Notes under the pieces: model-generated | Seen by the model: only the letters and a program-made list of their open reading frames with translations | What the model was told of the DNA's origin: nothing | The model's database searches: none | Position numbers and translations under genes: made by a program | Shown here: positions 46,985 through 59,321 of the stretch, in pieces | How the letters are laid out: every line of letters begins with the position of its first letter | Numbering within the stretch: position 1 is the first letter of the stretch | DNA from: Rhyacophila brunnea | Taxonomy: Eukaryota > Arthropoda > Insecta > Trichoptera > Rhyacophilidae | Length of the DNA stretch: 64,000 nucleotides | NCBI GenBank assembly: GCA_022495005.1 | Contig: JAGYXB010000184.1 | Span: 62,001-126,000 of the forward strand | Direction of reading: 5' to 3'

Positions 46985-47330
46985 ATATTTGAAAAAAAAA
47001 AAATCGACCGAGCATTGGACCCGTATAACCACTGGTATCGCGCCATTGTGCGTTAATCAATTATGCTACGAGACTCCTGTCTGAATAACCGACAATTTAA
47101 ACTAGTACCTAGGTCATACATGAAATGCTTATCAAATTGCGTTATTATTGACTATCAGTTTCTTTGTATTAAATCAAGGAATATTAATTACCTTAACTAC
47201 TAACCGACGCCCGGCTCTCGCCAAATATTTTAGTTATAACGTCTACTTGAACCTGCCAACAATTTTTAATAAACCATTTCTTTTATTCGATGAATAATTC
47301 ACGAGAGTTTGAGAATGTAACATTCCACAT
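46985..47330 (-). mobile_element. tRNA-containing repeat family 3, copy c
   Basis: Minus strand: bracket ATTCATCGAATAAAAGAAAT, ATTTGGCGAGAGCCGGGCGT, tRNA-like segment at about 47010-47085 (TAGCATAATTGATTAACGC, TATACGGGTCCAATGC). Same subtype as 46125 and oppositely oriented to it. Confidence 0.75.
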
Positions 47331-47334
47331 AATA

Positions 47335-47812
47335 ACGCTATTTGATAACCATTTCATGTAGGACCTACTAGTTTGAATTGTCGCAATTAGATAGGAGGTT
47401 CGTAGCATTATTGGTTAATGCACAGTGGCGCAATATTAGTGGCTATACGTGTTCAAATCCCGTCGAGCATTGTATTTTTTTGCAATTATTAGTTTTTATA
47501 GTGGGTACCTATATATTCGAGGTATTTTCAAGTTATGGGCTATAATGCCGTGGGTCCTAGGTTCGAATCCTGGGTCTGACAAGTACACATATTTTTTTTC
47601 ATTTTGTGTATGAGTCAGAGTATGGACCTAATTGGTTAAGCAAGTGGCTCACATCCATTTCTCGTAAAAACAAAATCTGTCAATACAAACCTCCACTCTA
47701 TGGAGGCCCATATGATCCTATTAGGATCGGACATGGTCTAAACAAGAGAGAGAATATATGGAATATTCCATTATTATTCGTTGAATAAAATAAAAAATGG
47801 TTTATTAAAAAA
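47335..47812 (+). mobile_element. Family 3 copy d interrupted by SINE1
   Basis: 47345-47535 has CATGTAGGACCTACTAG, the tRNA-like segment (GTAGCATTATTGGTTAATGC, GTTCAAATCCCGTCGAGC) and the tail. A SINE1 follows at 47537. After it, at about 47765-47812, ATTATTCGTTGAATAAAATA and ATGGTTTATT supply the bracket motif. Confidence 0.65.
47537..47742 (+). mobile_element. SINE1, 5'-truncated, nested in family 3
   Basis: Begins inside the tRNA-like head at GGGCTATAATGCCGTGGG. It retains B box GGTTCGAATCC and the whole body to GGATCGGACATGGTCTAA. Confidence 0.85.
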
Positions 47813-48799
47813 AGAAAAAATAATAATAGCTACAAAACGGATTGTCTTGCTAGTGAAAATTCATACAATAATTAATGTAAATACTTTATAGAAAGTGAAC
47901 ACTGTATTGACAATACTTTTATATTATGTAATAAAACTAAAATAGAAAAATCATCTTTGCGGTCATGTCCCCCTCACCGAGAAAATTACACCTCTAACCC
48001 CCTTCATAGTTGAGATCATTAATCATCACGAGGCCCTTGCCGCCTGTATCCAACGTTATCCGCGGTTTTCTTATTTATTTCCTTTTTTCTCTTCTTCTTT
48101 TTCTTTATTTTTCTAAGGTGGCAAGGAACCAACGACCATTGTATATCGGAGCGGACAAAATAATGCATTGTCATCATGGAATATTAACACATGCAACCGG
48201 CAAGTTCGCTGGTGTAATGAGTATCGCATAAAAATATTTTCCCAGCGGGGAATCTGAGAAGAGTATATTTTTTTATGAAATACTTTCAAGTTAATTTATA
48301 TTATATAAGTAGTCGGAGTGACAGTACAATTTTTACATTGAAATTTTTAAACTGTAAGGAAAGGATTAATCGTTTTGAAGCAAAATATGTCGTCAAAACT
48401 ATTCAACAATATTTTCATAATTTGTCATTAGATTCATTTATTAGTAGTATGTTAATGATACCTACAAAAAATAATAACTTAAAAACACTATTCCATAAAC
48501 CACACACAAGATAATTTTAATCAAGACGTATCTCTAGATCTGTTTAATAATAATTATTGTCATTTATTCACTAAAACTATTATTATGATTTGGTAGCCTC
48601 TATTCATGTAAAAAAATGCAGCCAAAAATTAAAACAATACATTATTATTGTTAAATAAAACTATTCAGGGTAGTTATTTGAGTCAGATATTTATAACATA
48701 AATGTTAATATACGTGTTATATTAGCATTCATGACCACAGCCAATCATCCAAATCATCAACAAAATTGAAAATTAGACCATATGAGTCGCCTACTACAG
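47813..48799. other. Spacer with unrecognised open frames
   Basis: Frames at 48010-48231 and 48275-48514 (+) show no recognisable domain. Confidence 0.35.
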
Positions 48800-49140
48800 T
48801 CATAACTAACATTTTGCAATTTTGTCATTTTTGAGTAAAATATACCGAGCCGAAAGGCATTAATATATATAAAGAAAAATAGTTGGCTATCAAAAGTCAC
48901 TTTAAACTTAAAAATTGTGAAAATCGTTGAAATTGTTGACTGTTGTTGTCATAACTCACATTTTTCAATGAATAATGTGAATTTTATCATCAAAGCCTTT
49001 TTAACTAATCAGGGAGCTCTATCTCTTATAGTGTGATGTGTGTCTGCAGCTCTAGGTGTATTATAATATATATATATTTAAAAAATAATAATTAATGTTA
49101 ATCGACTCATTCACTCATTAATATTCAAGGGAGCTCAATA
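48800..49140 (-). repeat. Dispersed repeat, empty-site paralogue of 20040-20701
   Basis: Matches the flanks of the 20200 insertion in reverse orientation: AGTCATAACTAACATTTTGC and ATTTTTCAATGAATAATGTG, GAGCTCTATCTCTTATAGTG, GTGTGTCTGCAGCTCTAGGT. No GC-rich insert is present. Confidence 0.7.
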
Positions 49141-49360
49141 CTTTCTTCTTAATAAAAAAGGCATTGTTGAAGAGATACCTGTGTAGTGCACTGAATGTCA
49201 AAATACCATGACTTTGACGGTTTGGTGTCATGCCAAAAGACAACAACCTGAGAAGAAGAATGGCAGAATGAGGAGTCTACTGTAAAGGCGTGATATACGA
49301 GTAACACGATATGTATATATTATTATTATAATCAAATATTTATATATAATATATAAGTTA

Positions 49361-49748
49361 TTGGGGCGTTTGGTAGAGAGTGAAATTGAGAGTTGCGCGC
49401 GCACACCGCTACGAAAGTGCGCGACAGTACCTATGAAGTTAGCTTCGAATCAGTGAGCTGTATACAAACGCAAGTTTAATAGAAGAATTGTTCCGTTGCC
49501 TAGGCAGCAAATTTATTATTGTCGGCCATTTGCTATTCCTTACGTAAACAAACGATTAAACGTCACAGTGACAGCTGTTACTTTAAAAATAAAAACAACG
49601 AGAAATAATTATATAATTTAGTAATATAAGTTAGAGTGTATAGAAATAAACCAACGGCGCTCCAATAAGCTCAAGAAAAATCTTAAGTATGTAATTTAAC
49701 AAGATAATTAAGAGCTAGTCAAAGAATCTGGGTTATCACAAGTTTTTT
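49361..49748 (+). repeat. 388-bp dispersed repeat, copy 2
   Basis: Same orientation and extent as 28513-28900; differences are point changes and small indels. Copy 2 ends in a poly-T tract. Confidence 0.75.
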
Positions 49749-49771
49749 TTTTGTTTTGTTACGCCAAAGAA

Positions 49772-50145
49772 GTATAACTTTTTATTCAGCGAATAATTCA
49801 GAAGATTTAAAAATGTAAGATTCTAATTTTTGAATATACATAATGCCGTGACGTCGATTAGTAATTAAAGTAATACCTACTTTGATTTCAAATACAAAAG
49901 CCGATCGCCAATAGTAACTTAATTTGGAAAGCGCTTCAAAGAGTATTAAAAGACATAAGTTAAAATTTGTCACAATTAAGTATGATGCCTATAGCATCGT
50001 GGTCTATGTGAATGGGCGCGAAACCCGAGAAATGTAGGTTCGATTCCTACTGGGTGTCGTATTTTTTCAAAAAAGATTTTTTCTATTGGTTATACTATAT
50101 TTTCTCAGAAGTGTTTTCAGAAGTATGTATGTTCAATTAGAAACA
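49772..50145 (+). mobile_element. tRNA-containing repeat family 3, copy e
   Basis: Same subtype as 12028: bracket TTTATTCAGCGAATAATTCA, GTGACGTCGATTAG, AAAGCCGATCGCCAATAG, tRNA-like segment at 49982-50060 (ATAGCATCGTGGTCTATGTG, GGTTCGATTCC), tail TTTTTTCTATTGGTTATACT. Here the bracket motif is inverted relative to copies b and c. Confidence 0.75.
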
Positions 50146-50740
50146 ATGGGTTTCCACATACTCAAAATAACTCCATTTACAACAGAGGTTTTTGAAGATA
50201 GTTGCACCACAATAATATTAACACCATTTACAATATTGGAACGTGATGGATTAGGAGAGTAGAATTGCTTTATTTGTTGTTACAATAATTACGTATGAAC
50301 TTTACCATTAACCGATTATTATAAAGCTTTTTAAAAATCCGTGTTAACAATGTAACGATAGTAATAAATGTCACTGTTGATATAGCGTATAAATTAAACT
50401 TTCGGTCGTCGGTTGTGTTCCTACCATAAGCCGCGTGCGGCTCTTCGATTTTAAAAAAGCTGCGGTTACTTTGTGCTTTTCAGCAAAACTTACATCTCGT
50501 TGAGCACACTGCAATGTAGTTTTACTACAGGGCAGGCTAAAATTATACAAATTATTACCATTTTGTTTTCATCTAATCAGGTGTAAATTTAAGCAACATA
50601 TAGCCAAAATCATATAGCATACATATATCTCGATTTGAACGGGATTATCCCGGTTTGATAATGGGTCTCAATATCACGGCAAGTTTGTGATTTTGCTGCG
50701 GCTTATAATTTGTGGTTGAGCCAATTATGATCGCTATCGT
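50146..50740. other. Spacer
   Basis: No feature recognised. Confidence 0.4.
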
Positions 50741-51110
50741 GCCTATATTTCCTACCTACCTTAGATCCCTACCTATTGTCGCAAGGTCAGGTGACTAGTA
50801 GTCACGGGTCATCAGTTGATCGTGATTAAAGAAGTTTAAGAAATTTATTTTAATTTAAGAAATTTTAGCTGTGATATCGGCTCTTATCATTTATCAAAAG
50901 TGTATCGTAAAGTAGTGCGCACCGGGTAACCCAACAAACAATACCACTCGTGTGATAGTGCAACCAAATCACGGAGCCAGCCTCAATAACAATTAGATTA
51001 GTGCCTGGCAACCTAACATAACCCCCTCACCCAGCATGAATATCCACCATTACGGTCATTCTATCACAAAAATATAGTCCACTACGAAAAGCGCAACCAT
51101 GTTAGATACG
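50741..51110 (+). repeat. Degenerate repeat related to 41040-41640
   Basis: See the paired locus; landmarks GGGTCATCAGTTGATCG, ATCAAAAGTGTATCGTAAAG, CCCCCTCACCC. Possible LINE 5' region. Confidence 0.45.
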
Positions 51111-53162
51111 TGTTTTTACTATTTTCTGATCCACGCGTAAGAAATCGTTAATTTGAGTTCCAAAACGCCATTTTTTGTATTTGTTAAAACCAAGATAATT
51201 ATCTTGTACAGAATCTGTATGATGTCACAACATATTATTGCATCATGAATTACTGTTCACATTTTCGTTATTGTTATATCAGTCATCGTCAGACAACGAG
51301 AATATCGATTTTTATTAACATACTATCGTCGTATTGCATTTTTTTATATCGGAGATTTTGATTTTTTGAATGGTCACAATCAAATGATTAATATCTGATT
51401 TAGATCATGTATAATTATTATTGTATCCAGTTTGATCTGTTTATTCAAAAAAATAACATTCTTTTCTTTAGTATTAGTATCTACTTAGTTTATTTTATTT
51501 TCTCTCGGTTCGGAAAACATATTTATGTTGAGTCTAATATTGTATGTCATCATCATGTAATTACTTGAAAATAAGTGGATCTCAATGTATGCACATTGGA
51601 TTAAAATAGCGGTGGTGAACCTGTGGCACTCGAGAATTCTGCTGGCAATCGAAATAATTATAGATTATAAAAGCAGTATTATAATATCATACCTATTGAA
51701 TTTTTAACAAGAGAATGATATTTAATCTTCACTACCCTTACAGTACCTACTGCATTTTTGACAAATCAGAATGCGGTCGTGTGTATGTTATAAATAAAAA
51801 TATTTTTTAATTATTTATAGACGTCATGTACTTCAATATTTTTGGGTGGTCAAATATCGCAATGAATATTACCCTTTTTTAGGTATATAATATATTTTAC
51901 CAATAAATTTATTTGGATAAATGCGTATTATTAGAAAGTTTTAATTTTCATGAATATGTATAATTTTTTTTTATTTAATGGAACATTGTGCTCACATAAG
52001 AAGTGGTATAACATCATTGTAATAATATTATTAATAAAACAGTATTTTCAGTATATGACATAATGGGGAAGGGGTCACTAATAAAATTTACATTTTAGTT
52101 GATTTACTAATATCTACATAATGGTCTATCTCGTTTATATCTTCAAAATATTAACCGTTGGCACGTCGAACATTATTTATTCAAAAACTTTTTAGTTTTG
52201 TTGGCAAGTCAGTTTATAAAATGGTTCATCATCGCTGGTTTAGAAGATGAATTTAAATCAATCCCACACTTTGGGAACCATAATTTAGACATTAAAATGT
52301 ATAATATGATTAGATATTTGTTTAAAAATTAAATTAATTGAAACATAATATTATAAAGTTTTGGGGAAAATAGGTGCCATTTTTATTACAATAAAAAACG
52401 TAATAAAACAAATATATAGCCAATTATGTATGCAATCACTGTTGGGTTGTTAAATTTTACATCGAACAAATGAAGAAATGGTTATCAAATAGGTGCATAT
52501 CAGAGAACACACAAATAATGATAAGAAAGTTGTCTTCTGAGTGAGGCTGGAACAAGATTTAATTCTCGGGTATGAAGAAATATGAAATGAACTTAATCAC
52601 GTATACGTACATTATTTTCAACAGCCAATGAGAATATTTTAAGAATTGATTGAGGCACAGTCATCTAAACTCACCCTCAAGCTTGTCGACTAACCAAAGA
52701 AAATTAGTTTAAATTATTATTGCCCTCTAAATTGGCATCACCGAGGTTAGTGTTGCCATTTTTGAAAATAAATAACTGAAGCTACCGATTTCTTACATAG
52801 TTTTAATTAAAATAAAATACAATTTGTAGTACCAACGCCTTATTCCTCATAACATATTAATAATCAAGACCACTTTTGTCCGCTTCAATTCTGATTACAA
52901 TGTTTATGGAAATGCAAAAAACTTGTCCCGATAATAATAGATAGTTATTAAATTATCTAAAATTAGTATTTTTACTATGTATTGACAGTTAACACTATTA
53001 AAGAATTCTCTCATAGTTATCAGAAAGACACAGTTTAATACAAGCTTGAATCAGCTTGGAGACGCCTTCATCTAGCAATGGATTGATCTATGATAATTGT
53101 AGGTATACTATATTTAAAAATATTATTGTTTCACTATATCATTTTTAAATTTCATTATAAGT
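51111..53162. other. Long AT-rich stretch with a hAT end relic
   Basis: 51611-51660 (GGTGGTGAACCTGTGGCACT, CGAGAATTCTGC) resembles the left terminus of the hAT at 55915; no right end is seen. Nothing else recognised. Confidence 0.4.
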
Positions 53163-53797
53163 AGAGTATAATATAATATGCTTCATAACTTTGCACTCCA
53201 TCTCTAGGATGAAAATGGTGTAATATATTATACTAAAAATACTCTTTTTACATATATTTTCCTGTATATTTATTTATTACATATTATACTACATATATTA
53301 TTTATTACAAGTAAATATCATTTCGCACATGTATTAGAAAAGAGACCTAACTCAAAATTTGTCGATTTTCTGTGATTATCATCACTGGAACCTCGCTAGT
53401 GCCATCTACATGTGCGTATATGCGAAAATAATTTATTTTATTTTTTTATCCCCAGATTTCACAAGTGTCACTTTTCCACTGGGCCATATTTGATGTTGTG
53501 TGAATTTAAACAGTGACCTTTTTTAGTTACGTCGCTTTTCTAGTACGTATATATGAGAAATATCTTTAAAACGTGAACTGTTTTTATTATATTTTGTCTC
53601 ATTGTTTTTAAAATACGGAGAATCAAAAATCGAATAAAAATTTAAATATCTGTCCTGAATAATTGCAAATTTTTAGTTAAGTCACTTTTCTAATACATGT
53701 GCGATTTGATCTAATTGTATGTAAGATAATCAAACAGAAAGGCGTATCAGTAAGTAAAGAGTGCAAAGAAGTGCAAAGTTATAAAACGTTTACTCTT
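53163..53797 (-). mobile_element. MITE 'AGAGTATAC' family, copy C, interrupted
   Basis: The two halves, 53163-53323 and 53704-53797, together reconstitute the family seen at 29803 (reverse orientation). Ends: AGTATAATATAATATGCTTC and ATAAAACGTTTACTC. Confidence 0.8.
53324..53703. mobile_element. Nested 380-bp MITE with 4-bp TSD
   Basis: ATTT at 53320-53323 and 53704-53707 flanks termini CGCACATGTATTAGAAAAG and CTTTTCTAATACATGTGCG. The inverted repeat continues through CCTAACT and AAAATTTG. The uninterrupted host sequence is preserved in copy A near 29903 (ATTAGATCAAATGATATTC), so both boundaries are verified internally. Subterminal TTTTCTARTACRT words recur. Superfamily unassigned. Confidence 0.88.
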
Positions 53798-54640
53798 GTA
53801 TTCTTCATTATAAATTACTTTAATTTGAACAGTTTCTAGTTCATTTCATGACTGACAATATAAACATTGTATAAAAATCCAGAAACGTTACCCTGTCCAT
53901 TCCTGTAACTTTAACTCCTTACCCGTTTGTAGAGTAAACGAGGGAAAACTGTGCAAGAGGGTAAGCAAAGATTTTGATTTAATTTTCCCGTTTACCCTGT
54001 AGAGGCAGCGGGGTAACATGGCTTTGTAATATAATACATTAGTTTCGCATCGCTTGAGCTAGCGTAGCGTGTATGCTCGGCTGGCGGGACGAAGCTAGGA
54101 TTCGTTTTCAAACGCGGAAACAACGAGAAATATTAAAAGTGCGATATAAACCTATACACCACCCCTTATAAATGCATACACTGCGATGCTTTATTATAAT
54201 GCAACGCTGCAGTTATACGACTCGGGCATAATTTTATTTTATGACTCTTAAACCGTTGTGTAATATTTAACGCGTTCTAGTTGTATCATATTATTATAAG
54301 ATGCATACATTGTTATATAGTTGAATTTATCAGTATGGCAACATAATTTAGACAACAGAAGGCATCCCAACTATGGAAAAATATACATTTCAGTTGCTTA
54401 CAGAGAAAAGTAATTGAACGGATATAATATGAATTATGTTTAAAGTTTCATAAATGCTATAGAATAGGGGCTTATTTTTATGGCGGATTCAATTAGACAA
54501 GTACAACAAGATACAGTTAAAATATTTTCATCAGTCCCGAGGTATTAGATACGCTTAACTTTCCCGGAATTGGCCAAATGACTAACTAATTAAAGGTCCA
54601 AAACTGATCGCATCACCTTGGAAAATATTGAACACATATT
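53798..54640. other. Spacer with a GC-rich patch
   Basis: 54000-54120 is GC- and CpG-rich (GCTAGCGTAGCGTGTATG, GGCTGGCGGGACGAAGC) with no recognised identity. Otherwise AT-rich. Confidence 0.35.
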
Positions 54641-54735
54641 ATGGATGTCGATAGCTCAAAAAACTACAGCAGTCACCTTGACAGTGAAAAGATTCGAGGT
54701 TCGAGTCTTACTTAGCTTACCTATCTTTTTTTTTA
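54641..54735 (+). mobile_element. SINE4 (tRNA-like), copy a
   Basis: A-box-like ATAGCTCAAAAAACTACAGC, B-box-like GAGGTTCGAGTCTTAC, then TTAGCTTACCTATC and a T9 run at 54726, a possible pol III terminator. Confidence 0.6.
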
Positions 54736-55794
54736 TTTTAAAATATAATAAATTATAATTTACCATTTGTAACCTTTCTTCTATTCAGTACGTATTGAAT
54801 AAAAACAATCAATATTATGGTTCACATTTTTTTAAAATCGGTTAGCCTAAATCACTTACCATAGTATGAATGTCTTATATATCACCATTAATTAAGTATT
54901 TGAATACTAATTTTAGTAGTTTTCTAATTTTTAACCGATTTTTACAGTAAATTGTTAGATCGTAAATAATTGTATCTTAACAAAAATTTAAATTGAAAAA
55001 AAATATTTGTAAATTTTCTAGTTAGATAGAGTTAGACTTATAGCAAAACCCACATAAGAATATTCATTTATTTTAAATATCTGTAGAATACCATTATTAA
55101 TTACTCGAATTATTCAACATTTATTAAAATGTCATTATTTTACATATTATAGCAAATATGACAAACTACAGCGTTTATAGCGTGATGTAATAACAAAGAA
55201 AATATATATTTAACAAAGGTAAGATTATAATAACATAGCTATCATACAGTATTCATTATGAGGAGTCCATAGTAATACCATTGCTTTGAAACTATTCGAA
55301 AAGTGATAAAAATGATGACATTATCAAAAAAAATGTTTATTTCAATTGTGTAAAAAAGGGTTGCCTCTTTAAAAAAAGCTTCCCGTAGGTCGTCAAAGCG
55401 CAAGCAAAAAAAGCTTTTCTAGGCAAATGAACTCATGTGTGAAATGGAAACTTTTACATATTCTTTGAAATATTAAAATCCCAAACGTGTGCCACTTTCC
55501 TTTTATGACTCTGCATCACAGTTAGGCCTGTGAAGGCCACAAATTTGGCGGGTTTTGCGGGACCACCCTCCCTTCTAACTTTGCACATTGTCAGCGAATT
55601 TATTTTTAAAGAGTTTCTAAGCAATGACTGGCTATTCGACTATACATACCCTGTGTAAAAGTACATGGTGTATTATTTTACTTAATATTAATAAATTACA
55701 AAATGCTTTCATTGCGTCTTATACAACGATGATTGCTTACAAATTTAAATAAAAATATGGAATTTTGATATACCTATTAGATGAAAAAAATAGT
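54736..55794. other. AT-rich spacer
   Basis: Nothing recognised; a slightly GC-richer patch at 55500-55580. Confidence 0.4.
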
Positions 55795-55890
55795 AAAATA
55801 GATAGGCCAAGTAAGACTCAAACCCCATATATTAAGTAATTATCTGTATGGATGCTATTATCCTTTGAGTTATTGGTCCATATAATATAA
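55795..55890 (-). mobile_element. SINE4, copy b (minus strand)
   Basis: Minus strand: CAATAACTCAAAGGATAATA, GGGGTTTGAGTCTTACTTGG, CCTATCTATTTT. Same order as the 54641 copy, opposite strand. Confidence 0.6.
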
Positions 55891-55914
55891 CTCACTTCAG
55901 ATAACTGTAAAGAG

Positions 55915-56742
55915 CAGGGATGGCGAACCTATGGCACGCGAGATGATTTTGCATGGCACGCGAATGTTTTATTTTGAAGAAAAAAATAACTTATTAAAAC
56001 AATACAAAAGAGTTTTATAAATATATATAAGTACTTACATAATATTAAAAAATAATGGCGACATAGTCATGCATATTTTCATCGATTTATAATATTATTT
56101 TTAAGAATAATATTTACCAATCGATGCGCAAACGGAAACGACGAAATGCATAAAAATGGGAGATCGCATTGTATAAAGAAAAGCAGACAAAAAATAATTC
56201 ATGAATAAACATTCCGTTTGTAAAATTAAAGTAAAAAATATATAATTTTATAGGTCGGTCTTAAGGCTTTGTACATCACATATAATATTATCGCACTCAC
56301 CTTATCAGGCGGCGGAAGAGGCAGCATCATTAGCCACTGATTTTGATCGATTTACAATGCTTGAGACCAATCAGGCAATTAAAATTAGAAATATTCAATC
56401 AACAAACCTGATGAAATTTATCGGTAGTCATTCAAATACAAGCAGCAGGTTGTTATTTAACCTCAAACATAATCGCTAAAAATGGAAGAAGAAAAGAAGA
56501 ATATAATATGAAGGAAGCATGGTTAAAATGCTTTTACAATCTCCTTGAACATGGAAAAAATTATTCAAAAAATAAAAGATATATACCTACTGAAAGGCTC
56601 AAAATACGGCGAATATTATAAATATAACTTTTAACAAAATATTTGTTCATTTTTTCCCCATGCAAGCTCGGCACGTCAGACAGTTGAAAAATAATATTTG
56701 GGAAATTTTGGCACGCGTACATAAAAAGCTTCGCCAACCCTG
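55915..56742. mobile_element. Non-autonomous hAT transposon with 8-bp TSD
   Basis: The left end CAGGGATGGCGAACCTATGG is inverted at the right as AAGCTTCGCCAACCCTG, with GGCACGCG repeats subterminal on both sides. Flanks GTAAAGAG (55907-55914) and GTATAGAG (56743-56750) match at 7 of 8 positions, the expected hAT duplication. CAGGG-TGG-GAACC termini are widespread among arthropod hATs. At 828 bp with no readable transposase, it is a deletion derivative; the minus frame at 56561-56770 runs over the boundary and is spurious. Confidence 0.87.
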
Positions 56743-56750
56743 GTATAGAG

Positions 56751-58095
56751 GTTATCATAACGTCATACATTTAAAATCATATAAGTAGATACCTACTTCA
56801 GTTGCATACCATTCGCTCTATATAAATCGTTGTCATTGTTCCTTAATTAATTGATTATAAAATAATTATAAAACAAATATGTTAGTAACACAGTCCACAA
56901 AGAACATTTTTTGACTACTTAATCTGCAAACCAGCCAACTGCACTTATGATCAAAAATGAGATTTTGTTTTGTTATAAAGCATGTTTTGTATGCTCAATT
57001 TCTTAACCCTATAAATAAATGCGTTTCTGTTCTTCACACAACAGCTGCAGGTGCCAAATTTCCAATATCTTAAATAAAACATTACTACTCCGCTCATATA
57101 AAATGGAAGCTAAAATAGTATATTAATTTCATAGTGCAGCTTATTGTAAAAAATATAATTCAAGTGTATTTTTGGAACTGTTAGATTCCGCTCGACAGTT
57201 GAATTATTAAGTTTTTTTCCTTCCTGAACAATTTGCAAAAATGGAGTTAGCCGGTTTGGAGATTAAACAGTCGATTTAGGTTATTTTTAATCGTTTCATA
57301 AACTCTAAAAATCAAGCCTCGGTTTTATCATCAGAATTAGTTAATAATTGTTAATATTATATTGATACCGTATCGACAAAATTACACACATTTATAATAT
57401 CAAACTGTTGCAGAGTTTTAATTAAATATTTGTATATCGTTTTATAATTTATGTTTGTTGAAGTAAATGTTTTACACTTTTTTGTATATCGGGTGGGTTT
57501 TTATGAACTACATTTTTGGAATATGAGATTAAAGAAATAACTAGTTTTGCACTAGTAGGTACCAAGGTCCAATTTTATAATAATATGTTAATACCAAGAA
57601 TTTTTAAAACTCTATTTTCATTTTACTTTGATGTAATATCCTAACATAATTTTTGGAAGAGATTATAAATAATAATTATCCATTATACATGATACTATTT
57701 TTATGATTTTACCAAGGCTTTGACTGCGACTCGCTGTCATATCGCCTCTATGATACTCTATTTACAATCAACGGCTTCTAAGGACTTAGTACTAAACTTA
57801 AATAATATATTATTAAAAAGATCAGAATCGTCATCATCAGCAATGGCTGATTCATTCATTTAATGGTGGCCTCCTCTAGGCACTCTTTGGTCATATATTA
57901 CGTTTGACCACTACGTGTTTACGTCAAACTTAATCAATTCGTCGATATAGTAGATTAATACTTTGGACGCTAAAGACGAACCTGGCGCGTAATGACCAGG
58001 CTACTGATCGATGTAATTAACGTGCATTTTAAAGGTAGTAATTAAAAAATCATTATCTAGTCTAGCTAGTAGCTATCAGCGAATGAGTGGATTGG
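56751..58095. other. AT-rich spacer with a weak LINE-tail hint
   Basis: 57850-57950 on the minus strand can be read as TKECLEEATIK followed by a stop and an ATGATGATGACG tail, resembling a LINE ORF2 end. This is too short to call. The rest is unrecognised. Confidence 0.3.
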
Positions 58096-59321
58096 AATGG
58101 AATGGATGTTGTATGATGTATGTTGGATGTTGTATGTTGTATGTTGTATGATGGATGTTGTATATTGTATGTTGTATGGTGGAAGTTGTATGATGTATGT
58201 TGGATGTTGTATGTTGTATGTTGGATTTTGTATGTTTTAAGTTGTATCATGTATCTTGTATGTTGGATGTTGGATTTTGGATGTTGTATGTTGTATGGTG
58301 GAAGTTGTATGAAGTATGTTGGATGTTGTATGTTTTAAGTTCTATCATGTATGTTGTATGTTGGATGTTGGATTTTGGATTTTGGATGTTATATGTTGGA
58401 TTTTGGATGTTGGATGTTGAATGTTGGATGTTGGACGTTAGATGTTGGATGTTGGATGTAGGATGTTGGATGTTGGATGTTGTGTGTTGTACGTTCGATG
58501 TTGTATGTAGGATGTTGGATGTTATGTGTTGGATGTTGCCTGTTGTATGTTGGATGTTATATATTGCATGTTAGTTTTTGGATGTTGGATTATAGATGAT
58601 GGACGTTGGACTTTATATGTTGTATGTTGGATGTTAGATATTGGATGTTGTATTTTGGATGTTGGATGTTATATGTTGGATGTTGGATGTTGTATGTTGT
58701 ATTTCGTATGATGTATATTGTATGTTGTACGTTAGATGTTGGATGTTGTATGTCGTATGATGTATGTTGTATGTTGTATGTTGTACGTTAGATGTTGGAT
58801 GTTGTATGTTGTATGTTGGATGTTGGACGATAGATGTTGGATGTTGGATGTTGTATTTTGTATGTTGTATGTTGTATGTTGTATGTTGTATGTTGTATGT
58901 TGTATGTTGTATGTTGTATGATGGATGTTGTATGTTGTATTTTGTACATTGTATGTTGTGTGATGGATGTTGTATGTTGTATGCGGTATGTTGTATGTTG
59001 GATGTTGGATGTTGGACGTTGGATGTTGGATTTTGGATGTTGGATGTTGGATGTTGTATGTTGGATGTTAGATGTTTTATGTTGTGTGATGGTTGATGTA
59101 TGTTGTATGTTTGATGTTGTATATTGTATGTTGTATGTTGTTTGATGTATGATGTATGTTGTACGTTAGATGTTGGATGTTGGATGTTGTATGTTGTATA
59201 ATGTTTGTTGTTTGTTGTATGTTGTTTTTTGTATGTTGTATTCTATATGATGTATGTTGTATGTTGGATGTTGGATGTTGTATGATGGATGTTGGTTGTT
59301 GTATGTTGTATGATGGATGTT
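58096..59321 (+). repeat. Heptanucleotide minisatellite (TGTTGKA)n, array 1
   Basis: About 1.2 kb of 7-bp units, mainly TGTTGTA and TGTTGGA, with sporadic ATGATG, GGACGTT and TTTTGGA variants. Because 7 is not a multiple of 3, the same heptapeptide register (CCMLYVV/CCMLDVG) appears in all three plus frames, and an IQHTTYN register on the minus strand. This explains the many overlapping open frames; they should not be annotated as proteins. Confidence 0.95.
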
